This document shows positions 41,604 through 51,384 of a stretch of DNA of 64,000 nt, piece by piece (position 1 is the stretch's first letter; every line of letters starts with the position of its first letter). Source of the DNA: Guadua angustifolia (taxonomy: Eukaryota; Streptophyta; Magnoliopsida; Poales; Poaceae). The DNA lies in NCBI GenBank assembly GCA_036346375.1, contig JAYEVE010000215.1:1-64000 (forward strand), given 5' to 3'. The translations under genes and the position numbers were made by a program. The notes under the pieces were generated by a model. That model was not told where the DNA came from. It searched no databases and saw nothing but the letters and a program-made list of their open reading frames with translations.

Positions 41604-43301
41604 GTGATCCATATGCATGAAATTGTTGGCATGTGGATTAGCGAGGGATTTGTCGTTCATGGAAACTCGGATGAATTAGAAGAGCTAGGAAGAGACTACC
41701 ACGAGGAGTTAATATTGAGGAACCTTATAGAGCCAGATCCATGGTACACTGGTCACAGGGTTTGCAACATGCACGATGTTGTTCGCTTATTTGCTCAATA
41801 TGTGGCTAGAGATGAAGCATTGGTAGCTCACAACAGAGAAACTCCTGATAATGTTGGAAAACTTAATTCACAAAAGCTTCTTAGGTTGTCTGTAGAAACC
41901 GAAGGATCGGAATCAGATGGATTCGAGTGGAGTTTTTTACATGCACAGAAGTCGCTAAGAACACTAATATTAATTGGCCATATGAAGATTAAGCCCGTTG
42001 ATTCCTTGGTTACTTTTTCAGGACTACGGACTCTGAGTATACAATCTACAAGTGTTGCTGCATTGGTCGAATCTCTGTATCAACTCAAGCACCTGAGGTT
42101 TTTGTCCTTACAAGAAACTGATATATCTAGATTACCCAAAAACATCGGCAAGATGAAATTCCTACAGCACATTAGCCTTTATGGTTGTGAAAGTTTGGTA
42201 AAACTTCCTGATAGCATCGTAAGGCTAGGGCAGCTGAGGTATCTAAGGCTTACTGACACAAGTATAAACAGTACACCTAAAGGGTTCAGAGGTCTAACAA
42301 ATTTGAGGGCACTAGCTGGGTTTCCAGCCCACTTGGATGGTGATTGGTGTAGTTTGGAAGAGTTGGGGCCTCTTTCCCAGCTCAGGACTCTAAGTTTAAA
42401 TATCCTGGAGAATGTATCTGCTATCTCATCCACCACAAAAGCTAGGCTTGATGAAAAGGTGCATCTTACCTATCTGTCATTATACTGCACCAATAGAGTG
42501 GGAGAAGGCGTCGCTGAGGAAGAGCAGCGACGAATTGAGGAGGTGTTTGATGAGCTTTGCCCTCCGCGCTGCCTAGATAATCTTAACATCGGAGGATATT
42601 TTGGTCGTCGATTCCCAAGGTGGATGACATCCACAGCAGTGGCACCCATCAAGAGCTTGAGGTTTCTAACGATGGATCACCTGGCCTGCTGCACCCAACT
42701 CCCTGATGGTTTGAGCCAGCTCCCCTGTTTGCAGCTCTTACAAATCGACCACGCTCCAGCCATCAAGCGTGTTGGGCCTGAATTCCTTCAGCTCTACCAT
42801 CACCGTAGCCATCATCCATTATCCCAGGTGGCTGCTGCGTTTCCGAGATTGCAACAGATGATCTTAGGAGAAATGGTGGAATGGGAGGAATGGGAGTGGG
42901 AGCCTGAGCAAGTAAATGTGCAAGCCATGCCAGTCTTGGAGGAGCTTAGGCTCAAGCGCTGCAAGCTCGGGCGTGTTCCTCCGGGCCTCACCTATCATGC
43001 CAGGGCTTTGAAAAAACTATACATATACGAGGTCCAACAACTCAACTCCCTAGGGAACTTTGCTTCGGTTGTTGAGCTGGATGTGCGACAGAACCCCGAC
43101 CTAGAGAGGATCACTAATCTCCCCAAGTTGCAAAAGCTTGTCGTCATCTTCTGCCCAAAGATGAAGATACTGGAGGGTGTGCATGCACTCCAGAGGCTCG
43201 TGCTGGAGGACTACAGCATGGAGACGCTTCCAGAATTCATACGAGATGTAAATCCAAGGCATTTGCAGCTAGACTGTAGCCAGAGCTACTCGCTTCCATA
43301 G
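41604..43301 (+). CDS. NLR-4 exon 2, long open part (MHD and all LRRs, 565 codons)
   Basis: The longest frame in the window. It holds MWISEGFVVHGNSDELEELG (with one extra Val against the sisters), the MHD motif at about residues 56-58 in VCNMHDVVRLF, then LRRs from about residue 108 to the end, such as LKHLRFLSLQETDISRLPKN, LPDSIVRLGQLRYLRLTDTS and LEDYSMETLPEFIRD. A loop rich in His and Ser and an acidic stretch (EWEEWEWEPEQ) lie in the second half. It stops at SQSYSLP because one base is missing compared with NLR-5. The leading Met is not a natural start; the exon begins at 41315. The region would sense ligand or keep the receptor inactive. Confidence 0.85.
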   Translation: MIHMHEIVGMWISEGFVVHGNSDELEELGRDYHEELILRNLIEPDPWYTGHRVCNMHDVVRLFAQYVARDEALVAHNRETPDNVGKLNSQKLLRLSVETEGSESDGFEWSFLHAQKSLRTLILIGHMKIKPVDSLVTFSGLRTLSIQSTSVAALVESLYQLKHLRFLSLQETDISRLPKNIGKMKFLQHISLYGCESLVKLPDSIVRLGQLRYLRLTDTSINSTPKGFRGLTNLRALAGFPAHLDGDWCSLEELGPLSQLRTLSLNILENVSAISSTTKARLDEKVHLTYLSLYCTNRVGEGVAEEEQRRIEEVFDELCPPRCLDNLNIGGYFGRRFPRWMTSTAVAPIKSLRFLTMDHLACCTQLPDGLSQLPCLQLLQIDHAPAIKRVGPEFLQLYHHRSHHPLSQVAAAFPRLQQMILGEMVEWEEWEWEPEQVNVQAMPVLEELRLKRCKLGRVPPGLTYHARALKKLYIYEVQQLNSLGNFASVVELDVRQNPDLERITNLPKLQKLVVIFCPKMKILEGVHALQRLVLEDYSMETLPEFIRDVNPRHLQLDCSQSYSLP

Positions 43302-43714
43302 CCGCGGGTCGATCTAGCCCTGAGTGGAGCAAGTTCAACCATATGGAGCATTTCAAGGCCTATGCAGATGATGGAGACAATAAGAGGAAATGGTACGTGC
43401 AGTACACAAGAGATCCCTCCTACAGCTTAGAGACAAATATCAGCTACAAATATCGTTGTCAGCTCTTCTCAATCTGCAGGTAAACTAATACAACTGCTTC
43501 ATCTTAATTTGTTCGGTTACTCTTTTTAGTTTGATTTCTTTGTTTCGTCTCATTCCTTCAACTGTAATTCCTTTCTTCATCATTAATTCAGTATGCTAGG
43601 GTCTGAATGTATTTCCTACTTTACCTCCTTTTTCTGAAAGAGATATTTCCAACTTTTTCTTTTTTCTTTTTGGCTTCGCTTGACTGTGTTGTTTCAGCGG
43701 ATGAAGAGGAATAG
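43302..43714 (+). pseudogene. NLR-4 exon 2 tail and last exon
   Basis: In the shifted frame 43302-43479 still encodes the family tail (EWSKFNHMEHFKAYADDGDN, KRKWYVQYTRDPSYSLETN). The exon ends at 43479 with CTGCAG and a GTAAACTAAT donor. The acceptor GTTTCAG leads to 43698-43714 (DEEE, stop). Confidence 0.75.
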
Positions 43715-44666
43715 GACATTCGAGGAATAACAGCAGAATGCAAATTGAGAAGATTGTTTCCCACGCTTGCACAAATTAAGCGGCGACTCCGTCATTCTCT
43801 TTCTTACTTCAGTTCAACCTGCCAAATCTAACTAGATGATCCAGAGTTTCTTCGCAGGTATTTTAAATACTTGGTACGTAAAACCTACCAGCCCTTTGTA
43901 CTCTTTCTTTGCAGGTGGGATATAACAGTTTCCTTCGTCACAGACTCAGAGTACAAAACAATATCAAAGAGCATATTTTGCTTGTATTTCCCTTCTGTTG
44001 AATTATAAAAAAAGGAAATGAGGATCTCTACCTCCCTTGTTCCCCAGAAGAATTTATCACTATTGAAACTGGGGATTTGCTTGCATGAAGACAACCTTCA
44101 AAGAGCAATTTCCAGAACCAGAGAAGGAAATGGCCCACTCTTGTTTAGGAACTAACTATTCGAATAGCTAACAAGTCTTGAGAAGACATGGATGGTGATT
44201 TCCAGGTGGTTATAGCTTTTCATGCATCAGATTCCTGCCATTGCCACTGAAAAGCTATATATATATATGCCTATATGCGTTGTTAACAGCAGGAATCTAA
44301 TGCATGAAAAGCTACACAGCCTGGATAGGAGATGGCAGAAAGCAAGAAAACCAGGGATTTGCCTTGGAATATATATGTTTAACTTTAGACACGAACATGT
44401 TGCCATCAGTACAGGCAGGGATATGCAGTATGGTCAAGAAAAAATTAAATTACAATGTGAGCACCTGAATACCTATGAGTAGGCCTCACGAAAATAACTG
44501 TAGTCTCTGTTTTTTGTGGAGAACCAGCAGATTAGACACATCAATACCATGCTATCTACACCCCTCAGGGGCAATGGATCAATGCACCATGATCTTACAA
44601 ACAGCTGGAAAAAACAAAGGTAAAAGATAAAATAAATTGAAGTAATTTGAAGAAACTTTCCCTCAC
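43715..44666. repeat. 3' flank of NLR-4
   Basis: Matches the far 3' flank of NLR-5 at 58920-59700 (shared GAATTTATCACTATTGAAA, GAACCAGAGAAGGAAATGGC, AGGGATTTGCCTTGGAATAT). No gene on the + strand. It also contains the site CAATATCAAAGAGCATATTT, uninterrupted here but split in the NLR-5 flank by the LINE. Confidence 0.7.
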
Positions 44667-44717
44667 CTGTGCTAGAAAAGGCCAGAGTTTGCTTAGCAAC
44701 TTGTTCAGCCACTCTAC
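44667..44717 (-). pseudogene. Exon remnant of a plant synaptotagmin-like (SMP/C2) gene
   Basis: On the minus strand a TTTTTTACAG acceptor, 51 bases and a GTGAGG donor encode VEWLNKLLSKLWPFLAQ. This is the hallmark start of the SMP domain in plant NTMC2/synaptotagmin-like proteins, which tether the ER and transport lipids. A shorter relative lies at 59836-59877. The exons expected around it are not found next to it here, so this is a stranded exon. Confidence 0.6.
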
Positions 44718-44887
44718 CTGTAAAAAACCAAACATCGGGGAGGAATATTAATCATTCAGGTCAAACCAATAATAACAAACATGAAAAGTTTGTATCCCAT
44801 ATGAGCTAATAGAGTGGAATAGATCTGGAGATTCAGAAGATAATGTCAAAATATCAAATAAGGCAAGATGGAGAACTGGCCCTCTGG

Positions 44888-45061
44888 CTACATCCAAAAA
44901 TATAAATAAAAAAATCCATGCAACATACAGCAGATATTATCCTTGAGATATTTTTGGATTGCTGTCAGACTACTCAGTATCATCAGGGCAAAATATAAAG
45001 CGAAACAAGTTAACATCTCAGATACATCATACATTTGATCTTCTGATAGGTTTTTGTATTC
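44888..45061 (-). other. Minus-strand open segment, unrecognised
   Basis: After a GTTGCAG acceptor the frame reads EYKNLSEDQMYDVSEML and then a hydrophobic stretch CFALYFALMIL. The 44888-45000 part matches 60522-60612, which lies between exons 1 and 2 of the synaptotagmin-like fragment, so that part is probably intron. I do not recognise the protein. Confidence 0.3.
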
Positions 45062-45231
45062 CTGCAACATGAAACAAATCCAGGACATCCCAAGTTGCTT
45101 AAGTATCTAATATATGCGAGCCGCAGATGTAGAGACCGCTGTTACGTTGCTTAAGAAGCCTTTTTAGGTTTGATTATCACACGTTGTGGTTAAGTTCATG
45201 ATGATATGAAGTTTTAACACAGTGGAGATAC

Positions 45232-45306
45232 CTTTTCAGGGTTGATTGTCATAGAAAGCCCAGCACTTTCAAGATCCTCCTTCACCTTCAAAGCTCTGAT
45301 CTTAAA
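45232..45306 (-). pseudogene. Possible exon of a SelH/Rdx-type thioredoxin-fold gene
   Basis: On the minus strand 75 bases encode FKIRALKVKEDLESAGLSMT then INPEK, followed by a GTATCT donor and preceded in frame by ACKQ. The pattern C-K-Q...FK.RA..VK..LE....(T)NPEK recalls plant selenoprotein-H-like/Rdx proteins, in which PRRGCFE would follow in the next exon. That next exon is not visible. The match is from memory of the family pattern and is tentative. Confidence 0.35.
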
Positions 45307-45809
45307 CTGTTTGCAAGCAAGTGCTAATAGGAGACTAAAAGAAGAATTGCAATAGGAATTATTCAATACAATACAAGGACTGGTATGACATATTAAGATT
45401 ACGAAAGGCTAGACAAGTCTAGCTTGCAGAAGCTAGAATTTAACTAGGCAAGGAACTGATTAGAGATTATTCTTTCCGTTGTGCAATATCAACATAAGTT
45501 TGTAGATGACGGATTTGCCTTTTTTTTGCAAGAATGACAATGGATTTATTACAAAATATAACCAATTTTCACTGTTGCCTGTAAAAGTGTAAAACGAATA
45601 AACAGCATTTAACTTTTGTTATTTTTATTATACTTGGAATGGGCTTTTTCTTTTCTTTTATTTTTTATTCCGAATTTTTGTTATTTTTTATTGTACATGG
45701 TAAGGACTCTTTCTTTCAATCTAAGCTATTATAACTCGATTCCATTTGGATGGACGATTATATGTTTTTTAAATAATAATATCTAATAGCTCTTATAGTT
45801 CAATTTAGT
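45307..45809. other. AT-rich spacer
   Basis: No gene, RNA or clear repeat border seen. Confidence 0.4.
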
Positions 45810-45980
45810 TAGGGTCCACTAGATTAAGAGACAAATGTTTTGCTTTTTGTGATAATTTCTAGCATATTCATCTTTTTTGTTAGAAAGATATGGCAACTTT
45901 TGTAATTAGGGTCCACAGATTAAATGCTAGATGTTTTATTTTTTATGAGAATTTATAGTCTAATTTTCTTTTTTCTTAGG
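45810..45980. repeat. Tandem duplication of about 97 bp
   Basis: TTAGGGTCCAC-AGATTAA... followed by GATGTTTT..TTTTT.TGA.AATTT and CTTTTTT.TTAG occurs twice (about 45810-45883 and 45907-45979), diverged. Confidence 0.5.
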
Positions 45981-46077
45981 TGCTCTCGTGAGCTTTTAAT
46001 ATATAGGGAAGAGTAGGTGTCCATTAATCGGTTGAAAACTTCTCCAATGCGAGTTATAACAGGTAGAGAATTCTGAC

Positions 46078-46275
46078 GGTGGGCCTTGATGCGCCGAGAT
46101 GTCCATCGTGTAGACCTCAATGGGCCAATTCTTGGTATGGGCCTAATGGGCAAAATTCTCTTTATGGGCGAAAAGTTCTTTTTGTGGGCATTATGGCCGA
46201 GAGTTTCTTCATATGGGTCTTGATGGGCTGGAAAGCTTTTCATGTAGGCCTCGTGCGGTTGAGATTTATTTATTC
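46078..46275. repeat. Degenerate 26-30 bp tandem repeat
   Basis: About seven units begin GGGCCT/GGGC and contain a TGATGGGC-type core and a TTCTTTAT/TTTCATGT-type end, for example GGGCCTAATGGGCAAAATTC then TCTTTAT, and GGGTCTTGATGGGCTGGAAA. Open frames across it are a by-product of the repeat. Confidence 0.55.
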
Positions 46276-46449
46276 ATAAATCACCGATTACTAGGTCCAA
46301 ATTTGGGTTAACATAATTAACAAAATAATTAAGTGCAACCCCGCTTTGCTTTGCCTCATGACCCAAGACATGGCCAAAATACCTCCGCATGGCGCTTCCA
46401 TTGTAGTGGCCGAGGGCGCGGACACGTCCGCACTGTCGTCGCGTGGCGT

Positions 46450-46775
46450 GGAACTCGGACCTAGTATGCTGGATGGCTCTGCCGAGGTTCGGCGGCGAGG
46501 ACTCATGGCGGACGCAAATTTGAACGGCGGTGAGGTGGCGAGTAGAATAGCGCGGCGCCACCGAACGGATGGATGAACACACGCCGCATCCACGTCAAAG
46601 CTTCGGCCGTGTCAGCCGCGAGGACGTAGGGTGTCATAGCCTTGGCCCGTTCCGGCTGGCGGCGGCAGCTGACGTGAAGCGCCCTTTCGGTAGCGCAAGC
46701 GACACGTGCGTGCAACGGTGGCGCCTCGGCCTAATCCAGTGCGAGAAGCCATCGCCGTCGACTTCGGATGGTGCG
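46450..46775. repeat. GC-rich segment, copy 1 of a direct duplication
   Basis: Shares an ordered series of blocks with 48596-48902: CCTAGTATGC, GAACGGCGG, GAGGTGGC, AGAATAGCGC, CGAACGGATGGATGA, GCCCTTTCGG, and GCCATCG...GACT(T)CGGATGGTGC. Open frames run on both strands but none is recognised; host gene sequence is possible. Confidence 0.65.
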
Positions 46776-46909
46776 ATTCCAGCCAGTCTTTGGGGACCGG
46801 CAGAGATGAAGCCGCGCCGTGTGTGGTGCGTCTTGGTGCTTGGCGGCAATGACGGCGGGATGGAGGCCGGAGGGCTACAACAAGTGAGCCGAGCACGAAC
46901 GGTGTTGGA

Positions 46910-47097
46910 ATTTTTTTTCTTCTTTTTTTCTTGCCGCCTTGGCCAACTCCCTCAGTCCCTTGCTTATCACTTGTTGGAAAATTATTCAAAAAATTTGACC
47001 AGATACAAGCAACGTAATTGCAACCAAGGGACTTGAATCCATAACCTCGGAAACCTCCTCACAAGAAAAAGGCTTGAACCAACTGAGCTACTGGCCA
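46910..47097 (-). mobile_element. tRNA-derived SINE, minus strand
   Basis: On the minus strand a head GGCCAGTAGCTCAGTTGGTT carries an A box (TAGCTCAGTTGG). GGATTCAAGTCCC about 50 bases on is a B box. The other side ends in T-rich sequence (A-rich on the minus strand). The spacing and tail suggest a SINE rather than a functional tRNA gene. Confidence 0.55.
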
Positions 47098-47339
47098 CTC
47101 TTGTTTTTTCTTTTCTTCTTTTCCAATTCTATGTTACTTGGTTACAGAACCCCAGAAATCAGCCGAGCCTTCTCCGGATTGGATGGCTCTGAAATGCTTT
47201 TGCCGTCGGCAAATTCCTTCTCTGATGGCTCCAAGCTGCTCTCATCGGTGCTACCGCCATCTCCTAATTGCTACCCGATACCCGATGAGGGCATGTCGAC
47301 ACTCTCCTCCATGTTCCTCTCCTCAGCCACTGAATACGG
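47098..47339 (+). other. Unrecognised segment before the copia RT
   Basis: An open frame (47074-47361) has a Ser/Pro-rich translation (SGLDGSEMLLPSANSFSDGS) that I do not recognise. It could be a captured gene piece or a diverged linker. Confidence 0.3.
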
Positions 47340-48565
47340 ATATTTATATAAGAATCTCTGAAGGACTTAAAATTCTAGATCCTAATAATCGTAACATGTA
47401 TAGCGTCAAACTGCAGAGATCGCTATACGGATTAAAACAGTCAAGGAGAATGTGGTATAAACAACTTAGTGAGTTGAAGAAGGAATATTGCCCCTATGTG
47501 TTTATAAAGAAATCACATAATGGATTTTGCATTCTCTCATTTTTATGTCGATGATCTGAATATCATCAGAACCATAGAGGAGATAAAGGAAGCAGTGCTT
47601 ACCTCACGACGGAGTTTTGAGATGAAAAATTTAGATAAAACTAAATATTGCTTAGGCCTGCAGCTAGAGCATTTCCCAGAAGGAATTTTAGTACACTAAT
47701 CTATCTACACCAAGGAGGTATTGGAAAGATTTAATATAGATAAATCACATCATTTAAAAAACCCCATGGTCGTAAGATCTCTTGATGTGGATAAATACCT
47801 TTTGTCAAACTAAGGATGGAAAATGAGAAAGTCTTAGAATCTGAAGTCCCATATTTAAGTGCTATTGGAGCATTTATGTATCTTGTGAAATGCACAAGAT
47901 TTGATATTGCATTCGCAGTAAATTTGTTAGTAAGATATAGTGCAGCCCCAACCAGAAGACATTGGGCTGATGTCAAAACTTTACTCATATACCTCAAAGG
48001 TATTCAAGATCTTGGATTGTTTTTTCAGAAGAATCAAGACTTAACCGTAGTAGGATATACGGATACTGGCTATCTGTCTGATTCCTATGGTGCTAAATCT
48101 CAAACTGGTTTTGTATTTCTCTACGGTAGTACAACCATTTCTTGATGGTCTTTTAGATAGACCTTGGTTGCTATTTCTACCGACCACTCAGGGATTATAT
48201 CTTTGTATGAAGTCTCATGTGAATGTGTTTGGCTAAGCTGTGTGATTAGCCATATCCAGAAGTCATGTGGTCTTAATATCGTCGATACCCCCACAATTAT
48301 CTACGAAAATAATGCTGCTTGTGTTACACAAATGCAAATGGATTATGTGAAAGTAATATCACGAAGTATATTGCTTCTAAACTTTTCTATCCGCACGAAC
48401 TCTAGAAGAACGGTGAGGTAAAGATTTTGCAAACTAAATTATGTGGAAATCATGCAGGTTTATTCACTAAGTCCTTGCCAAAATCTATATTCTAAAAATG
48501 TGTTAATGACATTGGAATGAGACGACTTAGAAATATGCAAAGTTTAGGGAGAGTAAATCCTTGAA
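47340..48565 (+). mobile_element. Ty1/copia RT-RNase H half, decayed
   Basis: Carries the RT signature MYSVKLQRSLYGLKQS..MWY and FYVDDLNII (the YVDD box), then the connection IGAFMYLVKCTRFDIAFAVN. RNase H pieces follow: GYTDTGYLSDSYGAKSQTGF and YENNAACV. The C-terminal LFTKSLPKSIF and MRRLRNMQSLGRV end the pol. Several stops and shifts interrupt it. Integrase, protease and gag do not precede it here; instead they lie downstream. Confidence 0.8.
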
Positions 48566-48595
48566 TCGTGACCCTTATTATGATCCTGAAGAGTA

Positions 48596-48902
48596 AACCT
48601 AGTATGCCTGGATGGCTGCTTTGAGGGTTCGGCGAGGGACTCATGAGCGGGGACGGGCTGAACGGCGGCGAGGTGGCCGGGTAGAATAGCGCCCGGCGCC
48701 TCACGAACGGATGGATGAGCAGCACGACTTTGCATCCACGTTAGGTTTTCGCCGTGTCGAGGCGAGGCGTAGGTGTGATGGGTGCCTTGGCCGTTCCGAC
48801 CTTCATCGTGCCCTTTCGGCGCTGCACTGCGAAGCGCAAGACGCGGTGGCGCACTCGGCCTAGTCCAGGTGCAGGAAGCCATCGACATCGACTCGGATGG
48901 TG
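48596..48902. repeat. GC-rich segment, copy 2 of a direct duplication
   Basis: Second copy of 46450-46775, ending at CGGATGGTGC at the point where the copia gag zinc knuckle begins. Confidence 0.65.
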
Positions 48903-50095
48903 CTAAAACTATATGCTATTGCTGTAGTGGCAAAAATCATTGGTCGCGTAATTGTCACGCCAAAATACCTTATGGATCTCTATCAACAATCGCTTAAAAG
49001 GAAAGAGACCAATTTTACCAATAGTAATGGAGATAATAAATATTTTGGCAAAACTCAAGAAGAAGACAATGGACAATATGATACAACTCATCTAGATGTC
49101 TCTAACTTTCTTATTTGAGAATAATTTTTCAAGTAGTTATTTGTATAAGAATAAATTTATATGTTACATCTTTAATAATGCAAACATGTAATGTTTTGTT
49201 CAGGAATAAATATAATATATTATGTATTGAATTATGGTTGTAATGTTTTCACGTGTTAATGAATTTTTATGTTATAATGCTCATTTATCTTATTAAAATT
49301 TTCTTTTGAAGTGAATGGAAAAAAAATGCTGGTAAATGGTGGAGATATATGTATTGTAGACAGTGCAACAACACATACTATTCTCAAGAATAAAGGTATT
49401 TTTATGATTTAACGGATGCATAATGGAAGTATCAATACCATATCTCGGAGTGCAAATTCGATAGAGGGCTCTGGAAAGAGTAGGACAAAAATAAGTGTGA
49501 AAGAAACATTGTATTCCCCAAAGTCTCAAAGAAACCTATTGAATTTTAAAGACATCCGCTAAAATGGATATCACATTGAGACAATTAATGAAGGAAATAG
49601 AGAATACCTTAACATTACAAATATGTCATCGGGTAGGAAAAATGTATTGGAAAAATTGCCATCACTATTGTCTGGTTTGTACTATACAAAGATCGATAAA
49701 ATTGAATCATATATAGTGGTAAACCAGAAGTTTACCAACTACAATGAATTTATTGTTTGGCATGACTGGTTGGGCCATTCCAAATCAACAATGATGTGAA
49801 AAAATATAAATACTTCGTGTGGACATACGTTGAAGAACTAGAAGATTCTTCAGTCCAATGACTTCTCATGTGTAGCATGCTCTCAAGGAAAATTGATTGT
49901 AAGATTATCACCAGCTAAAATTGGGCTGAATCCCTTGATTTTCTAGAGCGCATACAAGGAGATATATGCGGACCTATTCATCTAGCAAGTGGTCCATTTA
50001 AATATTTTATGGTTTTGATTGACGCATCGACTAGATGGTCACATGTCTCTCTATTATCAACTTGCAACCTGGCATTTGCGAGATTGTGGTCTAAA
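48903..50095 (+). mobile_element. Ty1/copia gag-protease-integrase half, decayed
   Basis: A CCHC zinc knuckle (CYCCSGKNHWSRNC) is followed by protease (IVDSATTHTI), the GAG-pre-integrase domain (WHDWLGHSKSTMM) and the start of the integrase core (GDICGPIHLASGPFKYFMVL, IDASTRW). It ends in the integrase at about 50095. Stops and shifts are frequent. It has the same orientation as the RT half at 47340-48565 but lies after it. Confidence 0.8.
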
Positions 50096-50126
50096 CAGCA
50101 TATACCTAGATAAATGGACCACTATA

Positions 50127-50475
50127 CAGAAAAAACTGACCTTCTCGCATTTCTTCTCTTTTACAAAAGGCATCTCATAATTCCCTAAATAAAACAGAGA
50201 AAAGAATACTTAAATATTCCCTACGCTTTCTAAACTTTTTAATATGCGCTTGGAACACAGAATACATGCGGATGCAGAGGGCTCACTGCGACTTGTACAA
50301 ATTTTTTTCAAAAAAAGAAGAGACTAACTTACCAAGTAACTTACCTTCCCGCATTCCTTCTCTTTTCCAAAAGGCATCTCATAATTCCTTAAAGAAAACA
50401 GTGAAAAAGAATTCTTAAATATTCCCTACTCTTTCATTCTGAACATTTACAGATGCGCTTGGAGCACAGAAAAAT
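50127..50475. repeat. Direct duplication of about 140 bp
   Basis: 50127-50266 and 50336-50475 share TTCTCTTTTNCAAAAGGCAT, CTCATAATTCC, TTAAATATTCCCTAC and ATGCGCTTGGANCACAGAA in order. Confidence 0.65.
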
Positions 50476-50560
50476 TTCTGGCCCTGCAAAAGATGGACCG
50501 ATTCACGTGAAATTCCTATACGTATCCTCCATATTCATGTTCCTTCTTATTAGATGTGGG

Positions 50561-50748
50561 CAGGGCGGAGCCAGCTGGCCCCGAGCCTCGGGCCCAGGCC
50601 TTCAGTTCAAAGCTGAAACAGGAACAGACTAATCACTTGTGACCTATATACACCTAAAAAGAAAAAAAAAACTCCTGCATCATCCTTTGGTTTTTGAGCT
50701 GGGCCTCGGGCCCGGGCCCCGGTGGCCCGAGGCCCAACTCCGCCCCTG
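50561..50748. mobile_element. hAT MITE, 188 bp, perfect 8-bp target duplication
   Basis: Ends are CAGGGCGGAGCCAG and, in reverse complement, CAGGGGCGGAGTTGG. GATGTGGG occurs at 50553-50560 and 50749-50756. The interior has palindromic GC-rich CCCGAGCCTCGGGCC/GGGCCTCGGGCCCGGG sequence. Same family style as the 224-910 element. Confidence 0.85.
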
Positions 50749-50998
50749 GATGTGGGCATCAGGTTGAGTTTTTGGGACCGGCCCATGGCATGGCAAGCGT
50801 GACACAGGCTAAGGCATAGTACCGTATGTATACGCACGGGTCGGACTGGCACGGTTTGATTGTTAGGGTTGTGCAGGATTTGAAGGCCTGACATAGCACG
50901 CTGAAGGCCGACAAGCACAGCACGGTCCTCTGGTTTCACCTCTTAGGGCAGCTGAGCAAGAGCTATCAGTAGCATCCTTCTCTCCAACCCAACGTACG

Positions 50999-51006
50999 TA
51001 TATAAG
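50999..51006 (+). promoter_or_regulatory. Candidate TATA box of NLR-5
   Basis: TATATAAG in ACGTACGTATATAAGTGCCC, about 380 bp before the start codon. A TTGTTACAG acceptor-like site at about 51359 suggests a 5'-UTR intron between it and the ATG. Confidence 0.4.
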
Positions 51007-51140
51007 TGCCCAACCCCCGTCTAGAGGAGCTTCTCGCTTTGTCCTCTGGTTTCACCTGTTTCTTCTTAATTGTTTCTGATATATATATGAGCTTCTCATG
51101 CTTAAAATTCTGTAGCTTTGTCCGGCTTTACAATTTTGGA

Positions 51141-51178
51141 TGCACCTGTAGCTCTGCCTTTCTTGTTGTTAGCAATTA
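51141..51178 (+). promoter_or_regulatory. Conserved upstream block of NLR-5
   Basis: Nearly identical to 6987-7024 upstream of NLR-2 (TGCACCTGTAGCTCTGCCTT...). Followed in both genes by a similar GCTAGC-rich and TAAATTGATTAG.AGTATTGTTCT stretch. Confidence 0.45.
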
Positions 51179-51384
51179 ACGCTAGCTAGCTAGCGTTTTC
51201 TTCTATTAAAGAAAAAAAGAGGCTACTTGTGGTAAATTGATTAGTAGTATTGTTCTCCCCGTGTTGATATGCAATTCTATTTTTAGCATTTTTAGAATAT
51301 GTAGTCGAAACTAGTGATGATATTGGAGATGACGTTTGATATGCTAACTTTGTTACAGCAGAAGGCAGCAAACCAGTTGCAGCA

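Noticed and set aside
46569..47036. 155-codon + strand frame over the GC-rich duplication
   Set aside because: The second copy of the segment (48596-48902) does not keep the frame, and no domain is recognised.
47024..47097. Functional tRNA gene on the minus strand
   Set aside because: A and B boxes are present, but their spacing is a little long, no clear anticodon arm or acceptor stem closes, and a T-rich tail fits a SINE.
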